A DNA stretch of 64,000 nucleotides from Streptomyces sp. L2 (GCF_004124325.1 NZ_QBDT01000002.1:230965-294964); one strand, 5' to 3'. Shown: positions 46,632 through 55,611, numbered from the stretch's first letter. Numbers and translations: made by a program. Notes: generated by a model not told the origin, from the sequence alone.

Positions 46632-47080
46632 CTTTGCCGGCAGTGTCGGCTCCAGAAGATCAACAGCTCATCCGGCTCAATCCGTGAGCGGCCTCCGCTC
46701 CAAGCTGCTACAGCCTCCGCGAACGCTGGAAGTCCCTACCCGGGGTTTCGCCACTGGACGACCCGTCATGCGTGCCTGGAGACGCGCACCGTCCACTCAG
46801 TGATCCGGGTTCCCAGATCACTAGGACGCGCGCCACCACCAAAGGTCCACCAAGGCGGCCGCCCGCCGGGCCCACGTGATCCCCGTTCCGCCCTGGAATC
46901 CGATCCGCCGGCGATTTCTCGCTGGGCGCTGCCCGGCCAGGTCCCGCTCGCCCACCTGACGGCTGCACAGTCGTGTGCCACAGATCACATGTCCGCCCTC
47001 GGGCGTAACACGCGGCCGGTTACGGCGTCGTAGAGACAGCGATGTGTACCGCGATCACACATGCAGCAAAGGAACACGCG
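46632..47080. other. Intergenic region, possible decayed 5' part of the regulator gene
   Basis: About 450 bp. No complete gene is visible. Full-length relatives of the regulator at 47081 usually have an extra N-terminal sensor domain. I could not see convincing remains of one here. Confidence 0.35.
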
Positions 47081-47926
47081 ATGTCTGACGTCGGCATGAG
47101 CCCCGCCACCATGTTGGTCACGCTGCTGTTGGCTCAGCGCGCGGCGGCCGAGGCCGAGAACGGAGTCGCCGGCGACCTTCTTGAAGACCTGCTGGCCGCT
47201 CCGCCCGAAAACACCGAGCACCTGTGCGCACGGGCACAGCGCCTGGGGCGAGATCTGGCGTCCCCGCATGTGCTCGTCGCCGTACATGTCGTGAAAGAGA
47301 AGTCGGAACGCTCCTGGCCCTGGGCTGCCGCGTATGCGCATCGAAACAGGGGGCTGACCACACAACGACACGGCTGGCTGATCATCATGCTTCCGGGGCA
47401 GGATCCGCAGGCAGTCGCCGACCGAGTCGTCGTGGAACTGCGTCGCGCCATCGGTCACCCGGTCACCGCCGGCGCGGCGGGGCCGGTGACGTCACTCCAG
47501 CACGTTCATGGTGCCTACCAAGAGGCTCTCTCCTGCGGCAGGGTCTTGCTCGCGCTGGGACGGACCGCCGAAGCGGCGGTGGCCGAGGGGCTGGGGTTCA
47601 TCGGGTTGCTGCTCAAGGGAAAGCCCGAACTCGCGCCCTTCGTCGACGCGACGATAGGCCCTCTGCTCAGGTATGACGCACGCCGAGGCACGGCGCTGCG
47701 CGACACTTTGCGCGCTTACCTGGACAGCGGCCAAAAACTGAGTCGGACTGCGAGAAAGCTGCACATCCACATCAACACCGCTGCCCAGAGGTTGAGCCGG
47801 ATTACCGTCGTTCTCGGCCCGGGCTGGCAGGATCCGCAGCGCATGCTCGATATCCAAGTAGCCCTGACACTTCACGAGGTAAGCCATGCGTTTCAACGTG
47901 AGGCAGTTCACCGCGACGCAAGGTGA
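47081..47926 (+). CDS. PucR/CdaR-family transcriptional regulator, short form
   Basis: 281 residues from ATG 47081 (MSDVGMSPATMLV); ATG 47042 is an alternative. The first part (LLLAQRAAAEAENGVAGDLL) is the helix that usually follows a GAF or PucR sensor domain, which is missing. A GGDEF-like middle region follows. The C-terminal HTH is the PucR type: TLRAYLDSGQKLSRTARKLH, INTAAQRLSRI and a closing DIQVALTLHEV. It binds DNA through the C-terminal domain; ligand sensing may be lost. It could regulate the secreted-protein genes on either side, but no operator is evident. Confidence 0.72.
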   Translation: MSDVGMSPATMLVTLLLAQRAAAEAENGVAGDLLEDLLAAPPENTEHLCARAQRLGRDLASPHVLVAVHVVKEKSERSWPWAAAYAHRNRGLTTQRHGWLIIMLPGQDPQAVADRVVVELRRAIGHPVTAGAAGPVTSLQHVHGAYQEALSCGRVLLALGRTAEAAVAEGLGFIGLLLKGKPELAPFVDATIGPLLRYDARRGTALRDTLRAYLDSGQKLSRTARKLHIHINTAAQRLSRITVVLGPGWQDPQRMLDIQVALTLHEVSHAFQREAVHRDAR

Positions 47927-48225
47927 TCACGAATAGTTCACTCAAACGCGCGCAGCAGTGCGACCGGCCCATGCCGCGGAAGGGCTGGTCCGCGGCGAAA
48001 GAGTGTGGAAAAGGTCACACACGTGACTGCGAAACCTGCGTAACAGGAACGCCGAAGGCGGGTCTCATCCGCGCGGAGAACGGAACCCTCGGCGGACAGA
48101 AAGGGAAAGCGAAGCTCAGAGCCGAGGCCGCGACATGACGAACGGATGCTCGTCACACTCAACGTAGCTCAGGTGGCTGCCCGTTGCCCGGAGGTCACCT
48201 GACTCTCTTTTTCCAGGAGGATGCG

Positions 48226-51200
48226 ATGGCTGAGGCACGCCATAAGAAGGTTCGTAAGGTATCCACGATGGTGGCAGGCCGATACGCTGCTATTTCACTG
48301 GGGCTTGTGCTCGGTATCGGTGCGGCAGGCGCGTCGCCTGCCCTTGCGGCTGCTACGGCTGCTTCGAATTCACCCACGGGCGGCAACGGTGCGTCAACCG
48401 AAAACAAGGGTCAGTCCACGAGTGTGACGGTCAAACCCACTCCGGATGGCGTTCAGGTCGAGACCAAGCTTCGGCCGATTGAATGGAAGCTCGGCGACTA
48501 TACTCTGAAGGCAAATTTGGTGGTGACCAAAAACGCTCATGTTGTATATGACGCCTCGGGCAATATCGCGGGGATTAAGGGTGAAGTACAATTCCCGGCC
48601 AACATACAGGTATCCAACCCCAAGGTGGGCAAGGTCGAAGTCCAGGGGTTGAGCGGTGGGGCCAAGGTCGACTGGTCAGTGAAGGATGGGCTAAAGGAAC
48701 TCAAGGCGAATTTCGGGGCCGCCCCACAGTTCAAAGCGACTGACAACGAAGGCAACGGTCTGGAGGTCAAGGGGCTGAAAGCCGGGGGAGCCATAGCTTG
48801 GTCGCCCAAGGACGGACTGCAGTTGGAAGGCAGCCTGGGAGGAGACGTAAGCCTCAAGTTGACCAAGCCGGGTGGTTACGGCTTCTCGGCCGATGGGATG
48901 GAAGGCGGAGGCTCGTTCAAGTGGTCTCAGGCGCAAGGGTTCACAGAGCTTGAAGGCCATTTCAACGCGAAGCCACACCTGACCGTGCCTGTGAGCGGGG
49001 GGCTCAGCGTCGAGGGCCGCTTCCTTGAGGCGGGCGGCAGCATTAAATGGACGAAGGAAAACGGAATTGAAATTGCTGGCCATGGTGGTGTCGACCCGAA
49101 GCTGGGGCTGCACTTCGCCAATGGAACCAGCATCGAAGCCGAAGGGTTGAAGCTTGGCGCGGACTTCAAGTGGTCCGAGAAGAAGGGGCTTGAAGCAGGT
49201 GGCAATTTCGAGCTCAGCGGAAAGGCGAAGCTGACCTACAAAGACTACACGGCCGAGATCGATGGAATGAGGACAGGGGCCAAGCTCAAGTATTCACCGA
49301 CTGACGGCTTCACATTCGAGGGAGTCGAATTCGACAGCGCCAACGCAAAGGTAAAGCTCAGCAAGGGCGGCGACAGTATTGAGCTCTCAGGGCTGGACGT
49401 CAACGGTAAGCTTAATTACACGGCGGCGGACGGATTCACCTTCAATGGGCACGCCGGGATCAAGCCGACAGCGACCGCGACATCCAAGGAATACGGTTCC
49501 GTCAAGCTCGAAGGACTGAGCGTCGGGTCTAACATAAAGTATTCATCGAAGGATGGTCTTGCGGTAGACGGCCTCCGCGTCGCGTATGATGGCAAGCTTA
49601 CGTTCACTAGTGCTGATAAAAGCTACGGTGCCACGATCAGCGGCTTGACTGCCAGTTCTCAGGTGACCCTCAATAGAGAGACTGGGACGCTCGATATTGT
49701 GGGCAGCGGGCGAATGAATCCCACACTCGAAACGAATATTCTCGGTCTGCACAACAAGACCCAGTTCTTCGACACTGGCACCGGGAATTTCCACATCTCG
49801 TACGATGTCCCATTCATGTGGAAGACTCCTGCTGATCGGCAGCCGCGCTCGGCCGCCGAGGTGTCGAAGATCATGGAGCAGGCCCAGAAGGACGGTTTTC
49901 TCGGCGACGCCGTGAAGATCATGCAATTCCACAACCCGTCTAAGACGCCCGAGGAGGCGCGCCAAGCGGTTGCGGATCAGGTGCGGACCGGCCTTACCGT
50001 CGAAGGAATTATCGCCAAGGAAAACCGGCAGTTCAAGAATAGCCTGGGATTTACGATTCGGAATATTCAGGATGTCCTGAATCAAGTCAAGTCGCACCCG
50101 GGTGATCAGAACGCAACCTCAGAGGCAAACAGGGTGCTGAATGAGCTGAAGCTGGATGATCTCGCCAAAGTAAGCTCGACGATAGGCGGCCCTGATGCGC
50201 CGGTGCAACTGGAAAAGCTCACTAAGGCCATCAATGGAGTGAAGGCCTTCCTGAAGGCTCCCAGCGATTCATCGGCGGCCACGGCCCAAGCAGAACTCGA
50301 TGGCGTGAGACAGTCCATCGGTCAAGGCGCAGAACACAAATATCAAACGGATAAGAACGGCGCCGTGTACCTGGTCGACGGAGCCAGGAAGACACTGGTA
50401 GGGCATTCCTCTGATCCCATCGAAACCAGTACGCGACCGAAGCGATCGACGCCTGAGCAGCCGAAGCCCGGAGATGAAAACTCCGGCCCAATAGAGTCGA
50501 AGCCGACGTCCGAGCAGTCCGGTACGGACGATGACGCCAAGGCCAAGGAGGAGGCTGACGCCAAGGCCAAGGAGGAGGCTGACGCCAAGGCCAAGGAGGA
50601 GGCGGACCGTAAGGCCAAGGAGGAGGCGGACCGTAAGGCCAAGGAGGAGGCGGACCGTAAGGCCAAGGAGGAGGCGGACCGTAAGGCCAAGGAGGAGGCG
50701 GACCGTAAGGCCAAGGAGGAGGCGGACCGTAAGGCCAAGGAGGAGGCGGACCGTAAGGCCAAGGAGGAGGCGGACCGTAAGGCCAAGGAGGAGGCGGACC
50801 GTAAGGCCAAGGAGGAGGCGGACCGTAAGGCCAAGGAGGAGGCGGACCGCAAGGCCAAGGAGGAGGCGGACCGCAAGGCCAAGGAGGAGGCGGACCGCAA
50901 GGCCAAGGAGGAGGCGGACCGCAAGGCCAAGGAAGAGGCGGACCGCAAGGCCAAGGAAGAGGCGGACCGCAAGGCCAAGGAAGAGGCGGACCGCAAGGCC
51001 AAGGAAGAGGCGGACCGCAAGGCCAAGGAAGAGGCCGACCGCAAGGCCAAGGAAGAGGCCGACCGCAAGGCCAAGGAAGAGGCCGACCGCAAGGCCAAGG
51101 AAGAGGCCGACCGCAAGGCCAAGGAAGAGGCCGACCGCAAGGCCAAGGAAGAGGCCGACCGCCGGGCCCGGGAGGAAGCCGACCGGCGTGCCCGGGACGA

Positions 51201-51237
51201 GCGGGCTCGTCAGGACCGGGCACGCGAGGGGAGGTAA
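48226..51237 (+). CDS. Giant secreted protein: nine 41-residue beta repeats, helical domain and 26 KAKEEADR repeats
   Basis: 1003 residues from ATG 48226 after AGGAGG. The signal peptide ends near ASPALAA (42). Residues about 109-490 are nine units with a regular 40-42-residue period, each with G-L-x-x-G-G-x-I/F-K-W/Y-S/T-x-K/D-D/E-G-L. The aromatic-Ser/Thr pairs start at about 150, 192, 233, 275, 316, 356, 398, 439 and 481, suggesting a long beta-sheet or solenoid. A helical region (about 525-720, SKTPEEARQAVADQVRTGLT) and a Pro-rich linker come next. The last about 235 residues are a charged single helix ending DRAREGR. No wall anchor is visible. GC is lower in the first 2 kb than in flanking genes. 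Confidence 0.78.
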   Translation: MAEARHKKVRKVSTMVAGRYAAISLGLVLGIGAAGASPALAAATAASNSPTGGNGASTENKGQSTSVTVKPTPDGVQVETKLRPIEWKLGDYTLKANLVVTKNAHVVYDASGNIAGIKGEVQFPANIQVSNPKVGKVEVQGLSGGAKVDWSVKDGLKELKANFGAAPQFKATDNEGNGLEVKGLKAGGAIAWSPKDGLQLEGSLGGDVSLKLTKPGGYGFSADGMEGGGSFKWSQAQGFTELEGHFNAKPHLTVPVSGGLSVEGRFLEAGGSIKWTKENGIEIAGHGGVDPKLGLHFANGTSIEAEGLKLGADFKWSEKKGLEAGGNFELSGKAKLTYKDYTAEIDGMRTGAKLKYSPTDGFTFEGVEFDSANAKVKLSKGGDSIELSGLDVNGKLNYTAADGFTFNGHAGIKPTATATSKEYGSVKLEGLSVGSNIKYSSKDGLAVDGLRVAYDGKLTFTSADKSYGATISGLTASSQVTLNRETGTLDIVGSGRMNPTLETNILGLHNKTQFFDTGTGNFHISYDVPFMWKTPADRQPRSAAEVSKIMEQAQKDGFLGDAVKIMQFHNPSKTPEEARQAVADQVRTGLTVEGIIAKENRQFKNSLGFTIRNIQDVLNQVKSHPGDQNATSEANRVLNELKLDDLAKVSSTIGGPDAPVQLEKLTKAINGVKAFLKAPSDSSAATAQAELDGVRQSIGQGAEHKYQTDKNGAVYLVDGARKTLVGHSSDPIETSTRPKRSTPEQPKPGDENSGPIESKPTSEQSGTDDDAKAKEEADAKAKEEADAKAKEEADRKAKEEADRKAKEEADRKAKEEADRKAKEEADRKAKEEADRKAKEEADRKAKEEADRKAKEEADRKAKEEADRKAKEEADRKAKEEADRKAKEEADRKAKEEADRKAKEEADRKAKEEADRKAKEEADRKAKEEADRKAKEEADRKAKEEADRKAKEEADRKAKEEADRKAKEEADRKAKEEADRRAREEADRRARDERARQDRAREGR
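48550..49695 (+). repeat. Nine degenerate repeats of about 123 bp encoding the 41-residue beta unit
   Basis: The protein period is clear (KVDWSVKDGL, AIAWSPKDGL, SIKWTKENGI, DFKWSEKKGL, KLKYSPTDGF, KLNYTAADGF, NIKYSSKDGL) while DNA identity is low. This is therefore an old repeat under structural constraint, unlike the adjacent 24-bp array. Confidence 0.75.
50533..51204 (+). repeat. 24-bp tandem array (26 copies plus two degenerate) encoding KAKEEADR
   Basis: Units start at 50533 with GACGCCAAGGCCAAGGAG plus GAGGCT. Synonymous variants come in blocks: three GACGCC units, then CGT-GAG-GCG units to about 50844, CGC-GAG-GCG to about 50930, CGC-GAA-GCG to about 51024, CGC-GAA-GCC to 51156. The two degenerate end units encode RAREEADR. 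Confidence 0.92.
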
Positions 51238-51470
51238 GGGCTGCCTGAGGGTCTGGGAGACTGGTAGCCGCTCCACCTGACGGCTCGAAGCCTCCCTGAC
51301 CCTGACCAACTGGGTCACCTTTGCTGGTCAACCGCACCCCTACTGCGGGGCCCGTAAGCCGGAACGCTGCGGAGCGCTTCCGCAACGCGCCCCGCATGCC
51401 GTGTTCGCAAGCACCCCCTCACTGCTCCGCTGCTGCACGCGGACATCGGGCACAACCTGGCAAGCGGTAG

Positions 51471-51998
51471 TCAGAAGGTGCCACGAATATTGACCGGGCC
51501 CACCTGGAAGAGCGCGGAGCATATCTTCCACGGGGCCGGAACGAGGACTGCCTGGTACGAGGCAGGCGGATAGACCCGCAGATAGATGCCGGTGGTGAGA
51601 CAAGGTCCGCCGAGGGGACCATTGCTGGTGCGGATGACTGCCGCAGCGGATCGAGCCGGAGCGAGAACGACAGTCGTGTATGGCCTCCCGCTGGCGGAAG
51701 CGGCCAGGCCGATCTGGCGATGCGCGGTGTCGAGGACACTGACGCCCGGATACCCGCGTAAAGCACAGCGAGTGGTGCTCGTGTTGGTGAATGTGATCGG
51801 CCAGTACAGTGACCCCGCTGCGACTTCCTTACGGCCCATCGACAAGTAGAGGTCGTTCACCGTGCAGGTGCGAAGAACTGCTGACGCCTGCGCGTCTGCC
51901 GTAGCCTGCGCGGCGCCGGCGGCCACGCCACCAGTGGAAACGATGGTCAGTGCCGTGGCCGCGATGCGCCGGGAACGATGGCGAGAGTGAGAGGACAT
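51471..51998 (-). CDS. Secreted DUF4232 protein
   Basis: 175 residues. The signal peptide carries an Arg-rich n-region (SRHRSRRIAATALTIV). The DUF4232 beta-sandwich is shown by WPITFTNTSTTRCALRGYPG followed by VSVLDTAHRQIG and a late Cys in KICSALFQV. Four Cys could form two disulfides. The family is widespread in Streptomyces secretomes with no known activity. It stands alone. Confidence 0.82.
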   Translation of the reverse strand: MSSHSRHRSRRIAATALTIVSTGGVAAGAAQATADAQASAVLRTCTVNDLYLSMGRKEVAAGSLYWPITFTNTSTTRCALRGYPGVSVLDTAHRQIGLAASASGRPYTTVVLAPARSAAAVIRTSNGPLGGPCLTTGIYLRVYPPASYQAVLVPAPWKICSALFQVGPVNIRGTF

Positions 51999-52213
51999 GG
52001 CATATCCGCCTCCGTCAGGCGAATCGGTTCATGTATGTCACTCTCCAGCATGCGCTTCTGACTCCGAGAGCAGTACCCGGGGCCGCACTCGTCGTCGGCC
52101 GCTCCGATGGCGGCCCTGCCCTGACGACCCGTATCAAGGGCTCCAGCAGAGGAAGGACCGCGGAACTGTCTGAACGCCGGCGGCCCCCAGCGGCGTTTCC
52201 CGGGCAGGAAGAG

Positions 52214-52642
52214 TCAGAAGTCGAAGACGGCGCCCGTGGCTGCCTGCAGTTCACAGGAGTTCGTGAACGTCTTCTCGTAGGAGACCTTCTTTTCCTTCCA
52301 CCACCCTTGGGCAGTTACCTTCACCGGCCGGTAGATCTTGGGGCACATGGCGTCAGGATTGACGTTGAGCCTCTTGAAGTCCCCGGCGACGGACGTGAGC
52401 GTCGCGCAGGCTTGCTTGGGCTGGTGATGCCCTGCAGCCCACGTGGGATGGCAGCCCAGGAGCGCGGCCCTGTCCGGCGAGGACGCGGGATTGATGCCGG
52501 CGTGGGCACTTGTGAGCACCAGGACGGTGAGGGGCACGTTCTTCGCACCGGTTGGGGGTTCGTCGGCCGCTGCGGGGGTCGTTGACAGCAGAGCCCCGAC
52601 TACGGCCGCGGCGGAGACAGCAGCGGCGGTGTAAGTGCGCAT
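52214..52642 (-). CDS. Streptomyces subtilisin inhibitor (SSI) family protein with Lys at P1
   Basis: 142 residues from ATG 52642 with AAGGAG upstream. The signal peptide ends near TPAAADE. SSI features: LTVLVLTSAHAG strand, a first Cys pair (LLGCHPTW and KQACATL), and the reactive loop MCPKIYRPVKV. In SSI itself the loop is MCPMV, so Lys here occupies P1 and predicts trypsin-like rather than subtilisin specificity. The closing SYEKTFTNSCEL gives the second disulfide. SSI proteins are homodimeric secreted inhibitors that control extracellular proteases; two metzincins and a cysteine peptidase lie in this window but are not typical targets. Confidence 0.88.
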   Translation of the reverse strand: MRTYTAAAVSAAAVVGALLSTTPAAADEPPTGAKNVPLTVLVLTSAHAGINPASSPDRAALLGCHPTWAAGHHQPKQACATLTSVAGDFKRLNVNPDAMCPKIYRPVKVTAQGWWKEKKVSYEKTFTNSCELQAATGAVFDF

Positions 52643-53079
52643 AGAGAGGCGTTTCTCCTTGTCGGAATGAGATCGTGGATCGGGCTCCCCGGCGGGCGTC
52701 ACGTGGATGTGGACGCTTTCACCAGTCAGTGGCCCGACCTATTGCGGAGGTCTTGCACAGCTGCCAAGAGCGGATGGCCGACCGCCGCCGGGCGCGTGCA
52801 ACCGACCAGTAGCGGATAGCTGCTCATGCCCCCAGGCGCCCCAGTGATCCGGGGCGCTGTGGTGATGCCACCTGCTCTTCTCTGCCTTCGACTGCTTGGC
52901 GCGTTGGAGCTTTGCATGCGAGCGGGAAGAGACACCCTTACGAGAGCGTCATGCACGCTGTGCATGACGGCCTGGCAATCCGAACGAGTGAGGGGGTGTT
53001 CTTTTTGCGGCCTTCCGGCCTCCCTATGACAAACAACTGAAGGCGCGTTCGTCCTGAGCGGCGACTTGGCCCATGCCAG
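52643..53079. other. Intergenic region, nothing recognised
   Basis: About 440 bp between the inhibitor gene and the end of the SecF gene, both leftward. No coding frame or strong hairpin is apparent. The inhibitor promoter should be here. Confidence 0.4.
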
Positions 53080-54189
53080 TCATCGGTGCTTACGGGGGGC
53101 TCGGCGACGGCCTCGCCCGCGGGCCATGGATGGCACTCGGCGCCCTGCGAGAGCGGGAGCGGTGTCATCGGGACTCTCATCCCTGGCAACTCCATCAGTG
53201 GCGGCGCTTTCCTCGGCCGCGGCCTGCGCCCGCTTGGCCAGCACCCGCTTGCGCAGGGCCTTCATCTGCGGCTCGCGCTCCTTGAGGTCCGCGACGAGCG
53301 GCGTGGCGATGAAGATCGACGAGTAGGCACCGGCCGCGAGACCGACGAACAGCGACAGGGAGATGTCGTTCAGCGTGCCGGCGCCGAGGAAGCCACCGCC
53401 GATGAACAGCAGGCCCGCCACCGGCAGCAGCGCGACGACCGTGGTGTTGATGGACCGCACCAGGGTGCCGTTGATGGACTTGTTGGCGATGTCGGCGTAG
53501 GTCCAGCGGGTCTGCTTGGTGATGTCCTTGGTCTGCTCCTTGAGGCTGTCGAAGACGACGACCGTGTCGTAGAGCGAGTAACCGAGGATGGTCAGCAGAC
53601 CGATGACCGTGCCGGGGGTGACCTCGAAGCCGACCAGGGCGTAGATACCGGTCGTGATCGTGATGTCGTGGATCAGCGCGACGAGGGCGGCGACGGCCAT
53701 GCGCCACTCGAAGGCGATCGCCAGGTAGATCACCACGAGGACCATGAAGATCCCGAGGCCCTCCCAGGCCTTGTTGGCGATCTGCTCACCCCAGCTCGGG
53801 CCGACCAGGTCGGCGGCGAGCTTGTTGGAGTCGATCTTCAGGTCCTTGGCCAGGGTGTTCTTGATCTGGTCGGACTTGGAGGTGTCGATGCCGGCGATCT
53901 GGATGCGCAGGCTGCCGTTGCCGAGCTTCTGCACGATCGCCTCCTGGCCGGAGGCGGTGTGCGCGTACTCCTTCGCCTGGGCCACGGAGACGCTCATATT
54001 GTTCGGTGTGGTGAAGACCGCGCCGCCCTGGAACTCAATGCCTAAATTGAGGCCGTTGACGACCAGGCCGACGATGGCCGTGATGGTGATCAGAAACGAG
54101 ATGCTGTACCAGTTGTTGCGTTTGCCGACGAAGTCGTAGCTGATCTCGCCGCGGTGCAGTCGAGCGCCGAGGTTGCCGAGTTTCGACAT
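53080..54189 (-). CDS. secF: Protein translocase subunit SecF, orphan copy without adjacent secD
   Basis: 369 residues. Six membrane helices and the SecF signature are clear: NNWYSISFLITITAIVGLVV, LGIEFQGGAVF, then WRMAVAALVALIHDITITTG, ILGYSLYDTVVVFDSLKEQT and RSINTTVVALLPVAGLLFIG. The C-terminal tail is charged. SecF partners SecD to power late stages of Sec export and is normally encoded beside it, near yajC and ruvB. Here the flanking genes are a META protein and an SSI inhibitor, and no secD is visible. It is probably a second copy gained by duplication or transfer. Confidence 0.9.
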   Translation of the reverse strand: MSKLGNLGARLHRGEISYDFVGKRNNWYSISFLITITAIVGLVVNGLNLGIEFQGGAVFTTPNNMSVSVAQAKEYAHTASGQEAIVQKLGNGSLRIQIAGIDTSKSDQIKNTLAKDLKIDSNKLAADLVGPSWGEQIANKAWEGLGIFMVLVVIYLAIAFEWRMAVAALVALIHDITITTGIYALVGFEVTPGTVIGLLTILGYSLYDTVVVFDSLKEQTKDITKQTRWTYADIANKSINGTLVRSINTTVVALLPVAGLLFIGGGFLGAGTLNDISLSLFVGLAAGAYSSIFIATPLVADLKEREPQMKALRKRVLAKRAQAAAEESAATDGVARDESPDDTAPALAGRRVPSMARGRGRRRAPRKHR

Positions 54190-54301
54190 CGCTCACGCCT
54201 CCTTCGGGTCGACAGGGCCGGCGGCGGAACCGGCGGGTGCACAGGATGGGGCCACGGGCAGGCAACATCGGACGTGACCACCACCGTACGATCGGCTCCC
54301 G

Positions 54302-55159
54302 TCAGGCGCTTGGGTTGAGAATGATGCGGTCGCCGTCGGTGCCGGTGAGTGTCAGATTGCCGTTGTGCAACTCGGTGGTGAAGGTGTGTTCGTGCAGAGT
54401 GCCGTGAAGCGCATTCCTGAAGGTCCGGTCCGGCCCCTTGCAGGGTACGTCGCTGGTCGACAGACGTCCGAAGGTGATCTGTTCGCCGCGGGCGGTCACC
54501 GGTGCGCTGAATGCAGTCATGCAGCCGAGATCGCCGCGGGCCTGGTGGGCCCCTGTGTTGATGGAGATATGTGCTGAAGTGATGGGGCGTCGGGACACCC
54601 CATGAGTGGTGAGGGTGTTCACCTGCCACTGGACTCCGGTCACGTGCGCGAGAGGACCGCGGCTGAGATGGATGAGGTTGCCGTTGTCGGCGACGAGTGT
54701 CAGTTTTCCGCCATCCGCCTGGGCCGTGAAGGTGTGGTGGCTCAAGATGTTACTGAGTGCCACTTCGAACGCGCGTTCATTCTGCGCGCAGAGCATTCTG
54801 GTTGTGGTCAGTTCCCCGAAGGTCAGCTGAGTGCCGTTCATGGTGACGTGCGAGAAGAAGCTGTTGCAGCCCAGGCTGCCGTAGACCTGGCCGTTGGGGG
54901 GCATGCGGATATGGGCGTTCGTGACGGTGTCCCAGGTGGCGGCGGCGGTCGTGAGTCTGTCGATCCGCCAGTCGTTGCCGACCACGTCGGCCAGAGCGGC
55001 CGGCCGGCTGGGCGCGGAGGTGGCAGCCGGTGTGGGGCCAGGGGGGCCCACGGTCGAGCTGGCGGTGGCGCTGGCTGGCTGCAAGCCGGTGACGGCGAGT
55101 GCGGCGATCATCGTAGAGCGGATACTCATACGGGCGAGGAACTTCTTTGCGGGGGCCAT
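54302..55159 (-). CDS. Secreted protein with two META domains (HslJ-like)
   Basis: 285 residues from ATG 55159 after GAAAGGAAG. The signal peptide has the core MIAALAVTGLQPASA. Domain 1: DWRIDRLTT, GQVYGSLGCNSFFSHVTMNG, FGELTTTRMLCAQ and EVALSNIL. Domain 2: VQWQVNTLTT, QARGDLGCMTAFSAPVTARG, FGRLSTSDVPCKG and RNALHGTL. The N-G-x-x-GCN and T-x-M-x-C pattern is diagnostic of META. Each domain has its Cys pair. META proteins are linked to stress and motility in other bacteria; the function here is unknown. Confidence 0.85.
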   Translation of the reverse strand: MAPAKKFLARMSIRSTMIAALAVTGLQPASATASSTVGPPGPTPAATSAPSRPAALADVVGNDWRIDRLTTAAATWDTVTNAHIRMPPNGQVYGSLGCNSFFSHVTMNGTQLTFGELTTTRMLCAQNERAFEVALSNILSHHTFTAQADGGKLTLVADNGNLIHLSRGPLAHVTGVQWQVNTLTTHGVSRRPITSAHISINTGAHQARGDLGCMTAFSAPVTARGEQITFGRLSTSDVPCKGPDRTFRNALHGTLHEHTFTTELHNGNLTLTGTDGDRIILNPSA

Positions 55160-55345
55160 GCGCTTCCTTTCGGTTTGCCGTGCTGACGGTCCGTGACGCA
55201 GCACGTGGCCGGTCAGTCAACCGCGATACCTGGGGGTGTAAGGGGGTCGACGGACTGTCACAGAGGGGCAGCCGCATCGAAGATGCGGCTGCCAGGGACG
55301 GGTGGGAACCTGAACTGAATCCGCCTTCTGAACCGAAGGAGTCAT

Positions 55346-55546
55346 GTGATGAACAAGGACAAGGACGACGCCCACCAAGTCGGCAAGAAGCGGGAGCAGG
55401 CGCAACGGTCCGGGGGCGCTGAGACTGGGGAAAAATGGCAGCAGACCCAGCGGCGTGGCCGTCACGCGCGGGAAGAAAACAAAGACGCGCAGTCTGAGCG
55501 ATCTCTGTCGTTAGACGACAGCCTCGGCACCATCGACGAGCGGTAG
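55346..55546 (+). CDS. Small highly charged hypothetical protein (65-66 aa)
   Basis: Starts at GTG 55346 or ATG 55349, with AAGGAG just upstream. The sequence is rich in Lys, Glu, Gln, Arg and Asp (MNKDKDDAHQVGKKREQAQR) with WQQTQRRGRHAREE in the middle. It has no hydrophobic segment, so is likely cytoplasmic and disordered. A strong hairpin follows. The good start site and terminator support a real gene; no function is recognised. Confidence 0.55.
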   Translation: MMNKDKDDAHQVGKKREQAQRSGGAETGEKWQQTQRRGRHAREENKDAQSERSLSLDDSLGTIDER

Positions 55547-55571
55547 CCGAACAGGGGGTTGCCCGTGACGA

Positions 55572-55611
55572 CCGGAATCCCCTCACCGCCGAGGCCGTGA
55601 GGGGATTCCGG
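55572..55611. terminator. Perfect 15-bp hairpin between convergent genes
   Basis: CCGGAATCCCCTCAC (55572-55586) and GTGAGGGGATTCCGG (55597-55611) pair around ten bases, between the small charged gene and the convergent DUF11 gene. Probably a bidirectional terminator. Confidence 0.75.

Noticed and set aside
47923..48138. 71-codon plus-strand frame overlapping the regulator stop
   Set aside because: No start signal beyond the overlap and no recognisable content; could be real but unsupported.
47927..48225. Possible riboswitch leader before the 48.2-kb exported protein
   Set aside because: I looked for c-di-AMP (ydaO) and cobalamin box consensus elements and found no convincing match.
39345..51204. 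Possible CRISPR arrays at the two 24-bp tandem repeats
   Set aside because: Units are contiguous with no spacers and encode protein in frame; no cas genes are present.
50231..51397. Minus-strand frames of up to 388 codons (Pro-Trp-Cys-Gly repeats) opposite the 48.2-kb gene
   Set aside because: Also antisense of the 24-bp repeat array; the plus-strand gene has a signal peptide, a good ribosome binding site and conserved domains.
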